Shown here: piece after piece, positions 1-11,850 of the stretch | Numbering within the stretch: the first letter of the stretch is position 1 | Layout: every line of letters starts with the position of its first letter | NCBI GenBank assembly: GCA_959347315.1 | Contig: OY365822.1 | Location: 14,832,519-14,896,518 of the forward strand | Direction: 5' to 3' | Origin: Bimastos eiseni | Taxonomy: Eukaryota > Annelida > Clitellata > Crassiclitellata > Lumbricidae | DNA length: 64,000 bases | Notes under the pieces: model-generated | The model's input: the letters and a program-made list of their open reading frames with translations, nothing else | Told to the model about the DNA's origin: nothing | Database searches by the model: none | Translations under genes and position numbers: made by a program

Positions 1-3000
1 GGTAACTGCGTTCGAATTAGACTCTACCTATTCCGTGGTCGCCGGATGGGCAACGTTCTGAGGATGGCCGTACTCAAAACAGAGTTCGTCATCATTCCGG
101 CAGGAGTCTTTCTCGCCTTCTCTACCATTCAAGCTACTAACCTCTTCTTCTCTACCTGATGTCGTATCATTCAGCATCTTGGGACTCTGAAGTTATCGCC
201 AATAAGGGACACCAAACGTTCTCTTAAGTTACGAGGTTCAGACATATTTGAAACAAGTCCATAAGCCATTTCGGCCTATACAATTATCGGTAGCTAAATT
301 CAACGTCTTGTACTCCTAGACATTACTGTTCTCAACTCTCTAAACTCTGTCGTCCTAGACACTACAAGTCGCACAGCTCTTAGTCATGTCATCTCCATCA
401 CTTATCTATCACGCCTTCTGCTCAACACGTATCTCTCGGTCTATTTACGTATAATATGGTATAAACGGCCGGACACGTATATTTTGTCATGCACCACAAT
501 TGACGGAGTAAGTTCCCGTCATCTGTGTTAGCAGTTACCCACCAACACTGATAGATTCTGCTTCGATAAAAAATGACACTGGCATGGTATTCACGGACTC
601 TGTTAGTGAAGGTCTTCTGTCTATAACCTTTGCTATCTGCACACAGATCTTCGCTCCGACCTACGAGGGGCCCAACCTCGCACTTCAGTCAGTTCTCCGA
701 ACTCTGTGTGACGACAAGCAACCATGTATTCACCTGGGTACCCGATTACCCAAACGTACTCGTATCGATCACTTCGATCAGACACGCAAGTAGATACACT
801 TCGGGAAAATGGGAGGAGTATGACCAACGTAGGTAGCCAACAGTAATATTTACGCATCGATCAATTCTTCGTCTACTGGTCTACTTGTTATCTCTAACCT
901 GGGTTTCCGACTACCCAGACTTTCACGTGCCTCTTGATCAATTTCCGTGTGCGGCATACCGGCCTCACACGCATAAGTTATCATGCACACGATTGACCGT
1001 CCTCTGCGTTGGCAATCGTCCGCCAACACCGTAATATATTCTGATACTCGGGAAACCGGGAGGAGTAACTATGACCAACGTAGGTAACAAACAAGAGTAC
1101 TTATCAAAAGACCATAAAACCATCAAGAAGAGTTATTTGACTTGTAACCTGAAGGTATTAATCGGCACCAGTGTTTTCTCTTGTTTGTAACGTGCTCTTC
1201 TAACGTGTTCACCCTCCACGTGTAATTCCAGCGGGTTCCTCGGGAATTTCCCGGTATGTCTATCGAACGGCTACCCGAACTCTGTCACTGTCTGTACCAC
1301 TCTCGGCCCCCGGACCTCTATGACTATATGCGGTCGCTAATCCTGGGACTTACCTAGTCTGTATCTATCACGGCCACCCGAATGTTAACGATCTCGGCTA
1401 CCCGAACTTCCACGGTCTCCGACAACCCAAGTGCTGCCAGAAAACCCCGGGAGTAACTATGACCACGTTAGGTAGTCATGTATATATATTAACGAAACGG
1501 TACAGGGAAAAGAATATGCGGAAACACCCGCAATTATTGAGGTCTTCGGCACCAGTCACGACCGTTTCTTGTAATCGTCGAACGCTTCAATGGGATCACA
1601 TTCCCCGTGTTTTATCGAACGTATCCACTGGGGAACTTTCCCCGTATGTGCCAACGCTCCACCGGCAGCTCTCTCAGTCTGTACGGCTGCTACTCCGGGA
1701 ATTTCCCCCGGCTTGTATCTCTTGCGGCCACCCAAATTTTCACGTATACGATAACCTGCGGAAACTGGCAGGAGTAGCTATGACCGAACTAGGTAGCCAA
1801 CAGGTATATTTCTCGTCCTGCTTCCATCTGTTATATACTTGAGTATCCGATCACTCAGACTCTCACATGTCTGTAACTTCCTTGGATTGCACTTATTCCT
1901 CTCATCGGAGGATCATTTAAATACTCGTCACCTAGAGCTCTGACCAACGGTAATGCACCAACTCTCGTTTCTCAGACTCGATTCTCTCACAGGTACCTGA
2001 GGTGTCACCACGTTACCTCTATGTTTCACACAGACCTGTATTATTATAATCACTTTCTCTGAAGCAATTGTACTCTGTCTCTTATACACTGGAACGAACC
2101 ACGGGCAGCTGTTTCAAGCAAGTCCTCGAAAAGATTATGTAGTTAGATATACAACAAGAAATTCTGCGGCAATCCCGCAAGTAGAAGCCTCGCGGGGAAA
2201 CCGCGAGTCAAGATACTGCAGCTAGACATTGAACTGAATATACTTCGGTAAAACGAGAGGAGTAACTATAACCGACATAATTAGCCAAGTAGAATATTTA
2301 CCGAAAGACCGTAAGACATTAGAGAAGACATACTGCGGGGACACCGCAAGTACAGATATTACGTTTAGTAACTCAAGTAAAGATACGCGGGGAAACCGCG
2401 ACTAAAGACATTGCGATCAGACACGCATATCAACAGAATGCTGGTAAACGGGAGGAGTAAGTATCACCACGTTAGGTAGCCAAGTATAGATATTTACGGA
2501 AAACCGTAAATAGAAAAGAATATGCGGGGACGCCCGCAATTGATCAGGTTTTGGGCACCAAAGGGAACTTTCCCTGTATCGAACGCAACCAATGGGGTCA
2601 CCCTCCCCGTATTTATTGAACGTATTTATGTTTTCCAGTAAGTGTCAACGGCTTCACCGGTAGCTCTCAGTCTGTTTCCAACGACTTCACGGGACCGCCC
2701 TTCCCGTATTTTAACCAACGCGTTCACTGGGGAATTCTTCCCGTATATTGTCTCACCGGCCGCCGTAATCTGTCTCGCTATTATCGATCGACTCCTCTTG
2801 GGATTTTCCCGTCATATTCTATCAACGGCCACCGAGGACTCTCTCGATGTAACGTTCGCTTGCTCGGGGCTTTACCCGATCTCTATTTCTAACGGCCACC
2901 GACGGGGTCACTTATCCGACAATCTGCTGGAAATCGTGAGGAGTAACTATGACCAATCTAGGTAGCCAACAAGAATATTTCTCGGCCACCAGAACTCCCA

Positions 3001-3370
3001 CGGTCTGCATGGTCGGAAATTTTTCCCAGTCTATCTCTCTGTCGGGTCTCTACGCACTCTCGAACGGCATCCAGACCTGTGAGCATTTCTCACGATCGGT
3101 CTTTCCTCTGTCAGCCTGTTGCCTCCAACGATCAGGGCACGGTCCGTCTTGCGATCGACGGCAGAGGGGCCCACCCCACCAGATCAGCGAAAAGCAGCGA
3201 GAGCGGTTGTCACTAGAGATCGTATTTATATGGCAACACTCAACGATCCCTGGAGCGATATGAGAACCACTCTAGGTATGAAGCAGTACGAACCACTGCT
3301 CCACATATATAGCGATGCACCGTATGTCAGGCTATACTCAAGCCAATTCATGCGTCTGCAAGCTATGCAA
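1..3370. repeat. Hairpin-rich diverged repeat block
   Basis: The block is built from diverged copies of short units. One motif, roughly gaggagtaactatgaccaa followed by ctaggtagccaac, recurs near 807, 1063, 1447, 1771, 2260, 2452 and 2939, with a weak copy near 3250. A second unit near 460-560 recurs at 955-1045. Between them lie many small inverted repeats, for example gcggggaaaccgc (2192, 2390), ggggaactttcccc (1632) and cgggaatttcccg (1240). The open frames here (1459-1842, 2642-2965 and shorter ones) follow the repeat and show no domain, so I do not call them genes. I do not recognise the family. Confidence 0.6.
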
Positions 3371-3540
3371 TGAACCAAAAGCCGCCGGACATTAGGGTAA
3401 AAGCCTTTATCAGAGGTTGCCTGGCCCTACTGGATGGCTATAAAACAGCATCCGAAATGCAGTAGCTAATCTCAACAGCTGGATCAGCAATCTTCTACAA
3501 AGGCAATTCTAAATTCTTGGTCGAAACAATTGATCCATAA
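3371..3540 (+). pseudogene. LINE ORF1 C-terminal remnant
   Basis: One frame reads NQKPPDIRVKAFIRGCLALL and continues to a premature stop near 3463, then stays open to about 3538, just before the endonuclease ORF. Its position fits the end of the RNA-binding ORF1 protein of the LINE. No zinc knuckle is visible, so the assignment rests on position and composition. Confidence 0.4.
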
Positions 3541-3599
3541 ATAGACTAAGCTAAAACAAACTATAAATTAAAACCACAACCGCATCATGGATTTGACAA

Positions 3600-4260
3600 T
3601 AATATAATGAACGCGAGAGGGTTCACGAAAAACAGGTATGAGCTCAGGAACTTCCTCAATAAAGCGAGTAGACCTCCAGATATAATTTGTATCCAAGAAA
3701 CATTACTGCCAATAAAACCACTAGTCCCATAATCGAAGGATACACCATAATAAGAAAAGATAGGGAAGGTCAACACTACAGAGGAGGTCTAGCAACCCTC
3801 ATAAGATCCGGTCTTAATTACACCGCAAAAGACTCGGCTACAAATGAACACATAGAGACACAAACAGTAGACATCAAAACAACTGCAGAAGCTGTACAAA
3901 TCACAAACATATACATACCACCACAGTCGAACATTAGCAAACAAGCACTCAGTGAAATATTCCAAACGCGTAGGACAATCACAGTCGGTGATATGAATGC
4001 ACACAATAAAATCTGGGAGGCACCAAAAATAATACAATGGGAAACATACTAGAGGAGATAATTTTGGAACATAACCTGACTGTTACTAACACAGGTCAAG
4101 CTACACGCATAATGTCAAACCAATCTAGTACAAATTCCGTAATAGACCTGTCCATCGTAACTCAGGACTTGGTCTTAAATTGTACCCACTATGTGGAAAA
4201 CACAACCTTTGGGTCAGACTACCTAGTTGCAATTACAAGGGTCAATGAAGAAATAATATT
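3600..4260 (+). pseudogene. LINE APE-type endonuclease domain, inactivated
   Basis: The N-terminal part contains ICIQETLL (about 3687-3710), the conserved QE of APE endonucleases. After a break it continues with GGLATLIRSG and IYIPP, then VGDMNAHNKIW (about 3987-4020), the GDxN motif. A further frame change at about 4037 leads to the last motif, which reads GSDYLV near 4211-4228 where the family has SDH. The catalytic His has become Tyr (tac for cac), so this copy is dead in its active site as well as frame-broken. The domain would nick the target DNA to prime reverse transcription. Confidence 0.8.
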
Positions 4261-4559
4261 GGAGGATGAGCTGAGCATGCACCTGTGGAAACTGAAAGAG
4301 GCCGACTGGCTACAGTTTAAAACAGAAAGTAAACACACAACAACAGAATCACTCATCGAACAAGGACATAAACAACACATACAACAGAACCAAAAGAGCA
4401 ATAACGACACTAGGCAATAAACCAATCCCGCTTAGAAAACAAAGAAAGGGAAAGAACAGAAGACACAGGCCACTGCCCTTCTGAAACTAGAAATGCAGTG
4501 AGTCCACATACAATAGAAACAAAATTAGAAATATAATGAAGCGATCAAAAGATCTTAAT

Positions 4560-5920
4560 GATTACACGACATGCAACCACCAAGACGCAGAAGCAAGCGA
4601 ATAATAGCAGATGAAGCTAGAGGAAGCTGGGAGACCTACTGCTCCGAACTAACAAATCAGTCTAAGCTAGGAGCAGTATGGACCATGTCAAGAAGAATGA
4701 ATGGAGTTAGATCGAAGACATCACTCCCAACACTCAAACACAATGGACAAACAGCAGACACTAACACACAAAAGGCTAATATGCTGGCCAGAACATACAC
4801 AGAAACAAACAGCACAACAAACTACTAACAAGAATTCTTAGACCACATTCAGCAACAAGAACGACAAACAAACCCAACACAAACCAAGGCACAACACGTA
4901 AATATTGACGAAATCAGTGCTATTAACGCCGAATTTGACGTAAAAGAGCTGAGGGACGCAATTGACAGCGCCAAGAAAAATAAGACTCCAGATAGGATCC
5001 CCTGTGACCTAATAAAACACATAGACATTCGTTAAAAGCGCTGCTGATCATCTACAACCAAATCTGGAGCACTGGAGACCTGCCAAAGTATTGGAACCAT
5101 GCTATCGTCATCCCAATCCTTAAACCTTCTAAAGATCCTTCTCTTCCAGAGCCATACAGACCTAACTCCCTGACGTCTGGCATCTGCAAAATCATGGAGA
5201 AGATGGTGGCCAACAGACTGCAGTGGTACACAGAAACAAATAAAATAATCACAAAAGATCAAACCGGCTTTAGGCAGAGGAAAAGCACAACTGACCAAAT
5301 TATCAGACTGCAGGATAACATACTTAAAAAACTCAAAATTAAACATAATGTACTCGCCATATTTATAGATTTTGAAAGAGCGTATGACATGCTCCACGTA
5401 CCGACGCTACTCCAAAAACTGGAGCGGATTGGCATCCAGGGTCAGATGCTCCACTGGATTAGAAATTTTCTTTGTAACAGAACTTTACAAGTAAAGTAGG
5501 GACTGAACTATCTACTAAATTCAAACGAGAAAACGGAACGCCACAGGGCAGTATCATCTCACCTATACTGTTTCTAATCATGATAAATGATATTAAAACC
5601 AAAATAAATGGAGTAGACCTGACGCTGTTTGCTGACGACAGCGCCATATTCACAGGGGTTCCAACATAAAACACATCGAATCCAAAATCCAGTCAGCAAT
5701 CAAAAACATCAATGATTGGTGTGATTCAAATGGTTTTAAGATCTCTATCAGCAAAACCACTGGAGTCTTCTTCACAAACAACAATAAAAATAACAAAATA
5801 AATATAACCTTAAATGATCAAGTAATAAAAATTGAGAAAACGGCTAGGTTCCTGGAGTAACCTTTGACAGCAAACTCTCTTGGGTGCCTCATATAAAAAA
5901 CACTATCACAAAGTGTAAAA
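4560..5920 (+). pseudogene. LINE reverse transcriptase domain, frame-broken
   Basis: Recognisable blocks are VKELRDAIDSAKKNKTPDR (about 4940), IVIPILKPSKDPSLPEPYRP (about 5105), QTGFRQRKSTTDQI (about 5260), the motif A stretch AIFIDFERAYDML (about 5357), GTPQGSIISPILFL (about 5540) and the catalytic FADD box (about 5630). Motifs A and C keep their aspartates. There is a stop near 5034, a frame change near 5498 and another after the FADD box. The enzyme would copy the element RNA at the nicked target. Confidence 0.85.
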
Positions 5921-6273
5921 ACTGACTCAATCTAATGAGGGCTGTGGCAGGATACAGGTAATGGTCATCAAAAAAGGCCCTGATCTCCATCTACAGGGCC
6001 CTTATCAGACCCCTACTGGACTATGGAGATATAGCCTATACCACAGCCAGCAAAAGCCAACTGAAACATCTACAGACAGTGCAGACAGAGGCCCTGAGGT
6101 TGGCATGCGGCGCTGCTAAAGGCACCCCTACAAAACGAATGTGGAGAACTACCCCTTCACCTCCGCTGCTCAGAGAACTCCATAAAGATGGAGTGTAGGA
6201 TACTGAGTTCAGAAGACCACCCAGCGGCGGAGGCGATGAGGGAACATTACTCAACCAAATACGAGAAAGGAAA

Positions 6274-7170
6274 ATGGAGGGGGGCAAAATCTCTATACGA
6301 CAACACAAAGGACTTTTTAGCCCTATTCAGCAACCCTTCCAATCACCAGAGGTACAGAAAACACCACCGTGGATTAATAAAAACGTCATGGTAGACCTAA
6401 GCCTACAGAACGAAATAAATAAAAAAATGGACACACCGGAGTTCATGAGGACCGCAACCTACGAACTCATAGAGAAATATAGCTACCGTATACATATTTA
6501 CACAGACGGATCAAAAGGCGAAACAAAAGTAGCTGCATCCTACCATATCCCGTCGTTGAAAATAAACAAAATACTTCAGCTGGTCGATGGAGCGTCCGTA
6601 TATGCGGCCATAATTGAGGCCACCAAATGGATGGTGGCAAATGAAAACCTATCCTTGAGGGAGTTTATTATCCTCACTGACTCCCTTAGTGTAGCAACAT
6701 CTGTGAAAGAAGGCAAAAGCAAATCCAGACCTAACCTCATTATAGAACTGAAGGAACAACTAAACCTGATAAAATATAGCCACATCACAATAGCCTGGGT
6801 GCCCAGCCATGTTGGACTCTCTGGGAATGAACGGGCAGACTCGCTGGCAAAAGACGGGCTCGACATGAAAAAGATAAACAGCACACCCTATCTAGAAATC
6901 AAGGAAGTGTTCTCTCTAATAAGAAAGTATATAATAAACAAACGGCAGATTGAGTATGACCTGGAGACGAAGGGCCGCTTCTATAAAAACATCGAGCCAA
7001 CAGTATCCACAGATGTGAAATATCTGGACAGACCAAGGAAGCGTGAGGTCCAAGTCTCTAGGTTCAGACTCGAACACGTCCTATCAAAGACGTGGCTCAA
7101 AACCATAAAAAAATCGATTCGGATCTGTGCCCAGTCTGCCAAACCCCAGAAACACCTGAACATCTACTAA
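6274..7170 (+). CDS. LINE RNase H domain ORF
   Basis: The longest intact piece of the LINE, 298 codons. RNase H motifs come in order: IYTDGS (first Asp, residue 78), AAIIEATKW (Glu), ILTDSLSVA (second Asp), and WVPSHVGLSGNERAD with the His and last Asp. All expected catalytic residues are present. The enzyme removes element RNA from the RNA/DNA hybrid. The start codon is only the first ATG in the frame; the true protein would continue from the RT domain. The frame shifts near 7110, just before the CCHC knuckle, so the ORF end is not natural. Confidence 0.85.
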   Translation: MEGGKISIRQHKGLFSPIQQPFQSPEVQKTPPWINKNVMVDLSLQNEINKKMDTPEFMRTATYELIEKYSYRIHIYTDGSKGETKVAASYHIPSLKINKILQLVDGASVYAAIIEATKWMVANENLSLREFIILTDSLSVATSVKEGKSKSRPNLIIELKEQLNLIKYSHITIAWVPSHVGLSGNERADSLAKDGLDMKKINSTPYLEIKEVFSLIRKYIINKRQIEYDLETKGRFYKNIEPTVSTDVKYLDRPRKREVQVSRFRLEHVLSKTWLKTIKKSIRICAQSAKPQKHLNIY

Positions 7171-7195
7171 TAGAATGTCGGAACCATAATACATG
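7122..7195 (+). pseudogene. LINE C-terminal CCHC zinc knuckle
   Basis: In a frame different from the RNase H ORF, the sequence reads CPVCQTPETPEHLLIECRNH, with Cys codons at 7128, 7137 and 7176 and a His between. This C-x2-C...H...C pattern is typical of LINE C-termini after RNase H. One small indel separates it from the upstream ORF. Confidence 0.75.
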
Positions 7196-7319
7196 TATAG
7201 CCGATAGACTAAGGGGTAAATGCAATACAGAAAAAGTAAGCTTCACCTTAAGAAATGTAATAGCCATATAACCAATCGCCATAGAAGCTTACAACATAGT
7301 AATGGAGATAACAAATGGA

Positions 7320-7946
7320 AAAGTGTTGTGAACAGCATACTGCATGTATACTCTGTCTGATAATAACAAATAACATACGTAAAATTGATCATAAACACAC
7401 ATTAAAACAGTGGCTGTAAATTAACACACACTGCATTATTGTATGAATCAACCTGTGTCTAGTACTAACAAACTGCATAATTGTATGTATGACCAAAATG
7501 CGGAAAAATGATAACATCATTGGAGGGGAAAAATCAAAAAAAGGATGACTGTATTATGGTTAAAAATGACGATGAGATAACATAAAAAAAATAGAAATAT
7601 ATAATATCAGGGAAAAACAAAAAAGATGATGACGAGATAACATCAGAAAAAATATACCCCAGAAAAATGACGATATAGCATCCGAGAGAAAAAGGACGAA
7701 ATTTACTGAAAACGATAACATTGTATTACATGTAAATTTGATTATATAAACACATATTGATCGGTGCCTGTAAATTTTCACACACTGCATTATTGTACGT
7801 ACGAACCTGAGACAATATAAAAAAGATGACAATACATGACGGAACAAATTTTGCTGAGAAAAAGAGGAAAATAACAAGAACCCGGAAGACGTCAGCGGCC
7901 ATTGTAGCCATAAGATGTCGTTAAACCTCCGATAAAGAAGAAGATC
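7320..7946 (+). repeat. LINE 3' UTR with internal duplication
   Basis: A stretch of about 75 bases at 7380-7465 (ending in cacacactgcattattgta) recurs at 7735-7810. Between them the motif aaaatgacgatgagataaca recurs in varied form near 7500, 7565, 7625 and 7667. The element ends at about 7946. No coding signal is visible; the 163-codon minus-strand frame at 7560-8051 is a shadow that runs past the element boundary. Confidence 0.6.
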
Positions 7947-7947
7947 A

Positions 7948-8200
7948 TCCATGTCATATGTCAGCTGTCGATGGGATTCCGACGGTTGGTGTCGTGCTTG
8001 TGCGTGGGCCCACCATTGGTGACTCTTTACTCTTTTCAGCTTACTGTGCATAGTTTGCTAATAGATGCAATTTTTTTACTTGTTAATTGTGACATTTACA
8101 TGTAACATCATTAAGGCTAGCGCAGAGCTCGCCTCCGAATAGATATCAAGAGGAGGCGCAGAATAAATGTTTGGTTACACAGCATTACATTACGTTCGGT
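7948..8200 (+). mobile_element. SINE-like repeat with CATTA-type tail (copy 1)
   Basis: Begins gtcgatgggattccgacg, passes through cttactgtgcatagtttgct, then gcctccgaatagatatcaag and ggcgcagaataaatg, and ends in a cattacatta tail. Related copies lie at 43090-43240 and 49895-50130. No coding capacity. The tail resembles LINE and SINE 3' ends elsewhere in the window. Confidence 0.65.
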
Positions 8201-9640
8201 TCAAAATGACATTTTAACATCATTACTTTGTAGACTGGCTGAGTGAGCGCCTCTATAATTCAAGTGACGATGTATAACTTAGCTTAATGGATAAATAAAA
8301 AGAACAACCATACAGTCAGACTATCTGTCCACGCCGATGCTCTCGAAATTCTTTACCCGCGTTCCTGCTCACAATGGAACTCTAGTAATGCATGTCTTCC
8401 AATAAAACTTTTCTTCGGAACACGCCCGCTCGCTGCAATCGTCATCGCTAACGTGCGTCGCGAGTCGCAACTCTCATTGTTTTCTCTAAATATAATGTAA
8501 CTATTGCAGTGTGTCCACTGTTCGCTTGCAGACATTTTTCGCAGTATGATAGGGCTTAGTGAGCTGGGATTGACTTATTCTGAAGTCATTGGTTGAAATT
8601 GCCGAGCTGTTATCGGTCCCAGCCAGCATCCGACACCAGCAGACTAAGTTGGCTAGCTCAGCTGTTACTGGACCGTGTGTACATATTGGTCTAAGTCACA
8701 TGATATTTTTTGCTTCTATGTTAGATTTTCGACGTATCGTATCTATCATTATCGTAGCTGACAACTTTTAAAGTGACTCTCGAAGTAGAATCTAGTTATA
8801 GAGGCGTTCCGAGTGCGTACATTTTTTATCCAGCTCAAATGTAAGCCTACTGTATGCTTAATTATGTCACACAATGCACGAATTAAATTAAATTTGGAGC
8901 TGATCCGATTGGTAGAGTGCTGTGTGGATTCGAATTGCAGAATCGTTGGAGCTGATTTCAGCAACAGATCTGCATGTTATTAGTAACCTTCTCAGGGCAA
9001 CCGAAATTTTCGAATTGGTCATAAAACTGGTTTTCTTTATAGGAGGTTTGCAATCATTACTTTTCTTCTTGATGATCGCCTCTTGACGAGACAAATGGTA
9101 GTATTCGCAGCTAGAATCACCGACGCAGGAACCTTCAAGGGTGTATCAATTGCTGATAACAGTTGCAGGGAGAGAAAACACTGTGCCAGTAAGAGCATAG
9201 TGTGAACGAGGATTCATGAAATGAATATGCAAGGTGGCTCAATAAATAATTTCTAACAGGACAAAGTACAATTTCCCCGCAACTAATTTGGATTGTTGCC
9301 ACCACAACAATTTCAACATTTACATAAGAAATACTTTGCAACAATTCAGGAAATTTACACTGAAAAATTGGCTTTGCTTATGAAAATTACAAATGCCTAT
9401 GATATTATATTCGAATCCGTATTTTATACAATAGCCTACGCTCAAGCCTGGATAAAGGAAGAGGTCGACGTAAGCGATTTTTGTCATCTCACAACGTCGT
9501 TAATCTGAAACAACTACTTCTTCAAACTTACGGTAAGCAGAATTTTCAGAATTTTCCGAAAAAGGCAGGGGCAGTGCCTTCTCGGTCGTTAACATTCGAA
9601 ACTTCGGTAAAATCAATAAGAAGTAAGATCAACAAACCTA
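8200..9640. other. No gene recognised
   Basis: Unique-looking AT-rich DNA. The open frames of 60-75 codons on both strands show no domain, signal peptide or convincing splice context. I see nothing supportable here. Confidence 0.5.
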
Positions 9641-9649
9641 GATTCAAAT

Positions 9650-9960
9650 AATGACATGGAATGTGTGCACAATGCTAGGATCCGGATATCTTGCAAATGT
9701 CATGAGGGAGATGAAAAGTGCAAACTTTAGTGTAGTGGCACAGGCGGAGACGAAATGGAAAAAGGAAGGAGACTGTAGTATTGATGGAATATGAACAATA
9801 CTCACAGATGGGAAAAGCCACAGCGACTTATTTGTCCAGGGATAAAAGAGAAGTTTGCTAAGTATGTAGTAACGATTGAGATATTTGGGAGCAGAATTGT
9901 CTAGATAAAAATAAAACAGAATCTGTGGATGCAGATGGTTTGAAAAGAAGAGGAGGAAAC
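9650..9960 (+). pseudogene. Decayed LINE endonuclease N-terminus
   Basis: The frame from 9651 reads MTWNVCTMLGSGYLANV, then REMKSANFSVVAQAETKWKK, before a stop near 9792. The pattern T-W-N-V-x-T followed by a Glu in an AETKW context is the start of an APE-type LINE endonuclease. A following piece contains YVVTIEIFGSRIV, again broken by a stop. No RT follows. This is a short, old fragment on the plus strand, distinct from the I-group copy at 3370. Confidence 0.6.
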
Positions 9961-11660
9961 AGTCACAGGGATTAGGACTTGAAGAAGAGAAATATCAAAG
10001 GTGAAAAACTAAAAAATTTCTTTGAGGCATTATAATTGTGACTGCAATAGCACCATGATTACAATAAAATTTCTGAAATAAATCGATAGTTGACACCATA
10101 CGACGAATGCCAACAGCCTCTTGTATAGGTTCCTTCCTTGCGTTGCTATATGTCCATCAGGTATATTTACATCCTTCACAGGTCGGATTGCCAACTCTTT
10201 ACAAAACTATGCTGGGACAAGTTCCAGTTCCAGCATCATACCAAACCGTTGAAATCGGACAGATCGCCAAACCCCAGACTCACGAAATTTCCCGCATTCA
10301 GCTAGGCTTATGAAGTCATGAATTTCGATGGATGTTTCGAGACTTCGAGATTTTCGAGTCCTTGATCAAAGGTCGATTAGTCGAAACATTTATGATTAAA
10401 TTATGAATATGAACATTCAGAATTAAGACGTTAGATAATGTCGTTGAATTGCATAAACGTTTATAATTACTATTATTACTTACCTATTCCGGTATTCTGG
10501 GACATAATGACCATTTCCCGGGACATGGGACTGCCAGAGTCGAATTCGGGACTGTCCCTTCCATTCCGAAACGGTTGGCGACCCTATTCACAGGCGATGC
10601 GCAAAGTATTGACAACTCAATTACCTGCCAAGTTCTAAAATATTTGTAACTGTTTTAAACTAATTCATCTGTTTTCGATTGTCGTCTAACGTATAAAGTC
10701 TCGCTACCTGCCAATCAAAGTCTTCAGATAAAGAGTCAATAGCAACGACCCGTGACTGGATCAATTGCTTGATATCTTCAGCTGAATGATTTATTATATT
10801 TTACACTTTCAATACGTAGCCTTGTTCAGTATATCTGAGTGTGAGATACAAAAGTATTAGGCTGTATTGGCGCACAAATCAACTTGTTTGCCATTAAATT
10901 GCTGATCGCGCGAAACAAAGAGACTATTTTCTGCAAGTTTCACGTTAGCAAGCGCGGACCAGGTGAATCGCAATAGCAATTGGCCATATCCTCTTCAAAA
11001 GACACACAGGCGAAGCATTGTGATCATGGAATTTTATAGCAAGCATTGGCATTAAGGTAACCTAAATTTTGCTCTTTCTTTGGCCCTGTGTCGCGTCAGA
11101 AAGGTTGTCTGGAGGCCTAACTGCAGGTACAATATGTCATTCATATGTGGTTTGCAAGCAAAATTTAAAGACATCCACCTTTACTTGTGAATCAGTGCTT
11201 TCAACCGACAGGGTTGTTGAATTCTTAGCAACGACGTTTTTACAAAGCAATTTTCTTACTCTTTCATTTACATAATTACTGTTTTTGTATATTATAAATA
11301 ACGATCGGAAGGTATGCCAGACCATTCTGCCTGTCTTGAGCATTGTCGTTCTTGTGAAAGTCTCAAGCGTCTTACAGTAATAAACGATCGCTCAAATAGA
11401 ACATGTTGACAAAACAAAGCAGAAGCTGCAGAATATAAAAATATTTGGGTTGACGACACCCTGGTGTGTTCTTTAGGGTAGCTAGCAACGCATTATTGTC
11501 TTCTCACGTAACCTTATTAGTTGTCATATCCATTCCAAGATCATGTGATCGCAAACGATAACTCCAAATGTCTAGACGCATTTCTAAAGTTAAACGAGGG
11601 GCACAAGCACTTTCACGAGCACTGCGGCGTGTGAGAGCCGTCCAGATATATCAAAGGATG
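9960..11660. other. No gene recognised
   Basis: Mixed AT-rich DNA. At 10500-10560 there is a small cluster of gggac/gtccc inverted pieces (cccgggacatgggactgcc, then gggactgtccc), perhaps the end of an unrecognised repeat. Short frames (10107-10313, 10438-10638, 11069-11275) have no recognisable content. Confidence 0.45.
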
Positions 11661-11679
11661 ACCCGAGTTAGGTTGTCAT

Positions 11680-11850
11680 AGAGAACAGAGAGAAGGAGGC
11701 AGGAGAGAGAGAAAGAGAAGTGAGAAAGAGAGTGAGAGAGAGACAGAGAGAACGAGAGTGAGCGAAAGAGAGTGTGAAAGAGAGAGAAAGAAAAAGAGAG
11801 AGGGTGAGAGAGAGAGATGCAAGAGGGAGAGAGAGAGGCGAAGCTGCGAA
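11680..11850. repeat. GA-rich purine tract
   Basis: About 170 bases of imperfect (GAGA)n with scattered A-rich spacers. The Ser/Leu-rich minus-strand frame across it is a product of the repeat. Confidence 0.9.

Larger units (their letters stand above)
3370..7946 (+). mobile_element. I-group non-LTR retrotransposon (LINE), dead copy
   Basis: In order: an ORF1 remnant, an APE-type endonuclease, a reverse transcriptase, RNase H, a CCHC knuckle and an AT-rich 3' UTR. Among LINEs, RNase H downstream of RT with an APE endonuclease is the mark of the I group (I, R1, LOA, Ingi and relatives). Stops and frameshifts break both ORFs, so the copy cannot move on its own. The 3' end is placed at about 7946, after tgtcgttaaacctccg and a short aaagaagaag run; the next repeat family starts right there. 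The 5' end is uncertain, because LINE sequence grades into the hairpin-rich block. Confidence 0.85.

Noticed and set aside
1459..1842. 127-codon ORF in the hairpin block as a gene
   Set aside because: It starts inside the repeated motif and has no recognisable domain; related units are broken by stops.
1..3370. CRISPR array or bacterial repeat island, given the short palindromes
   Set aside because: Spacing is irregular, the palindromes differ in sequence, and no cas genes or prokaryotic context are present.
7560..8051. 163-codon minus-strand ORF
   Set aside because: It crosses the boundary between the LINE 3' UTR and the adjacent SINE-like repeat, so it cannot be one gene.
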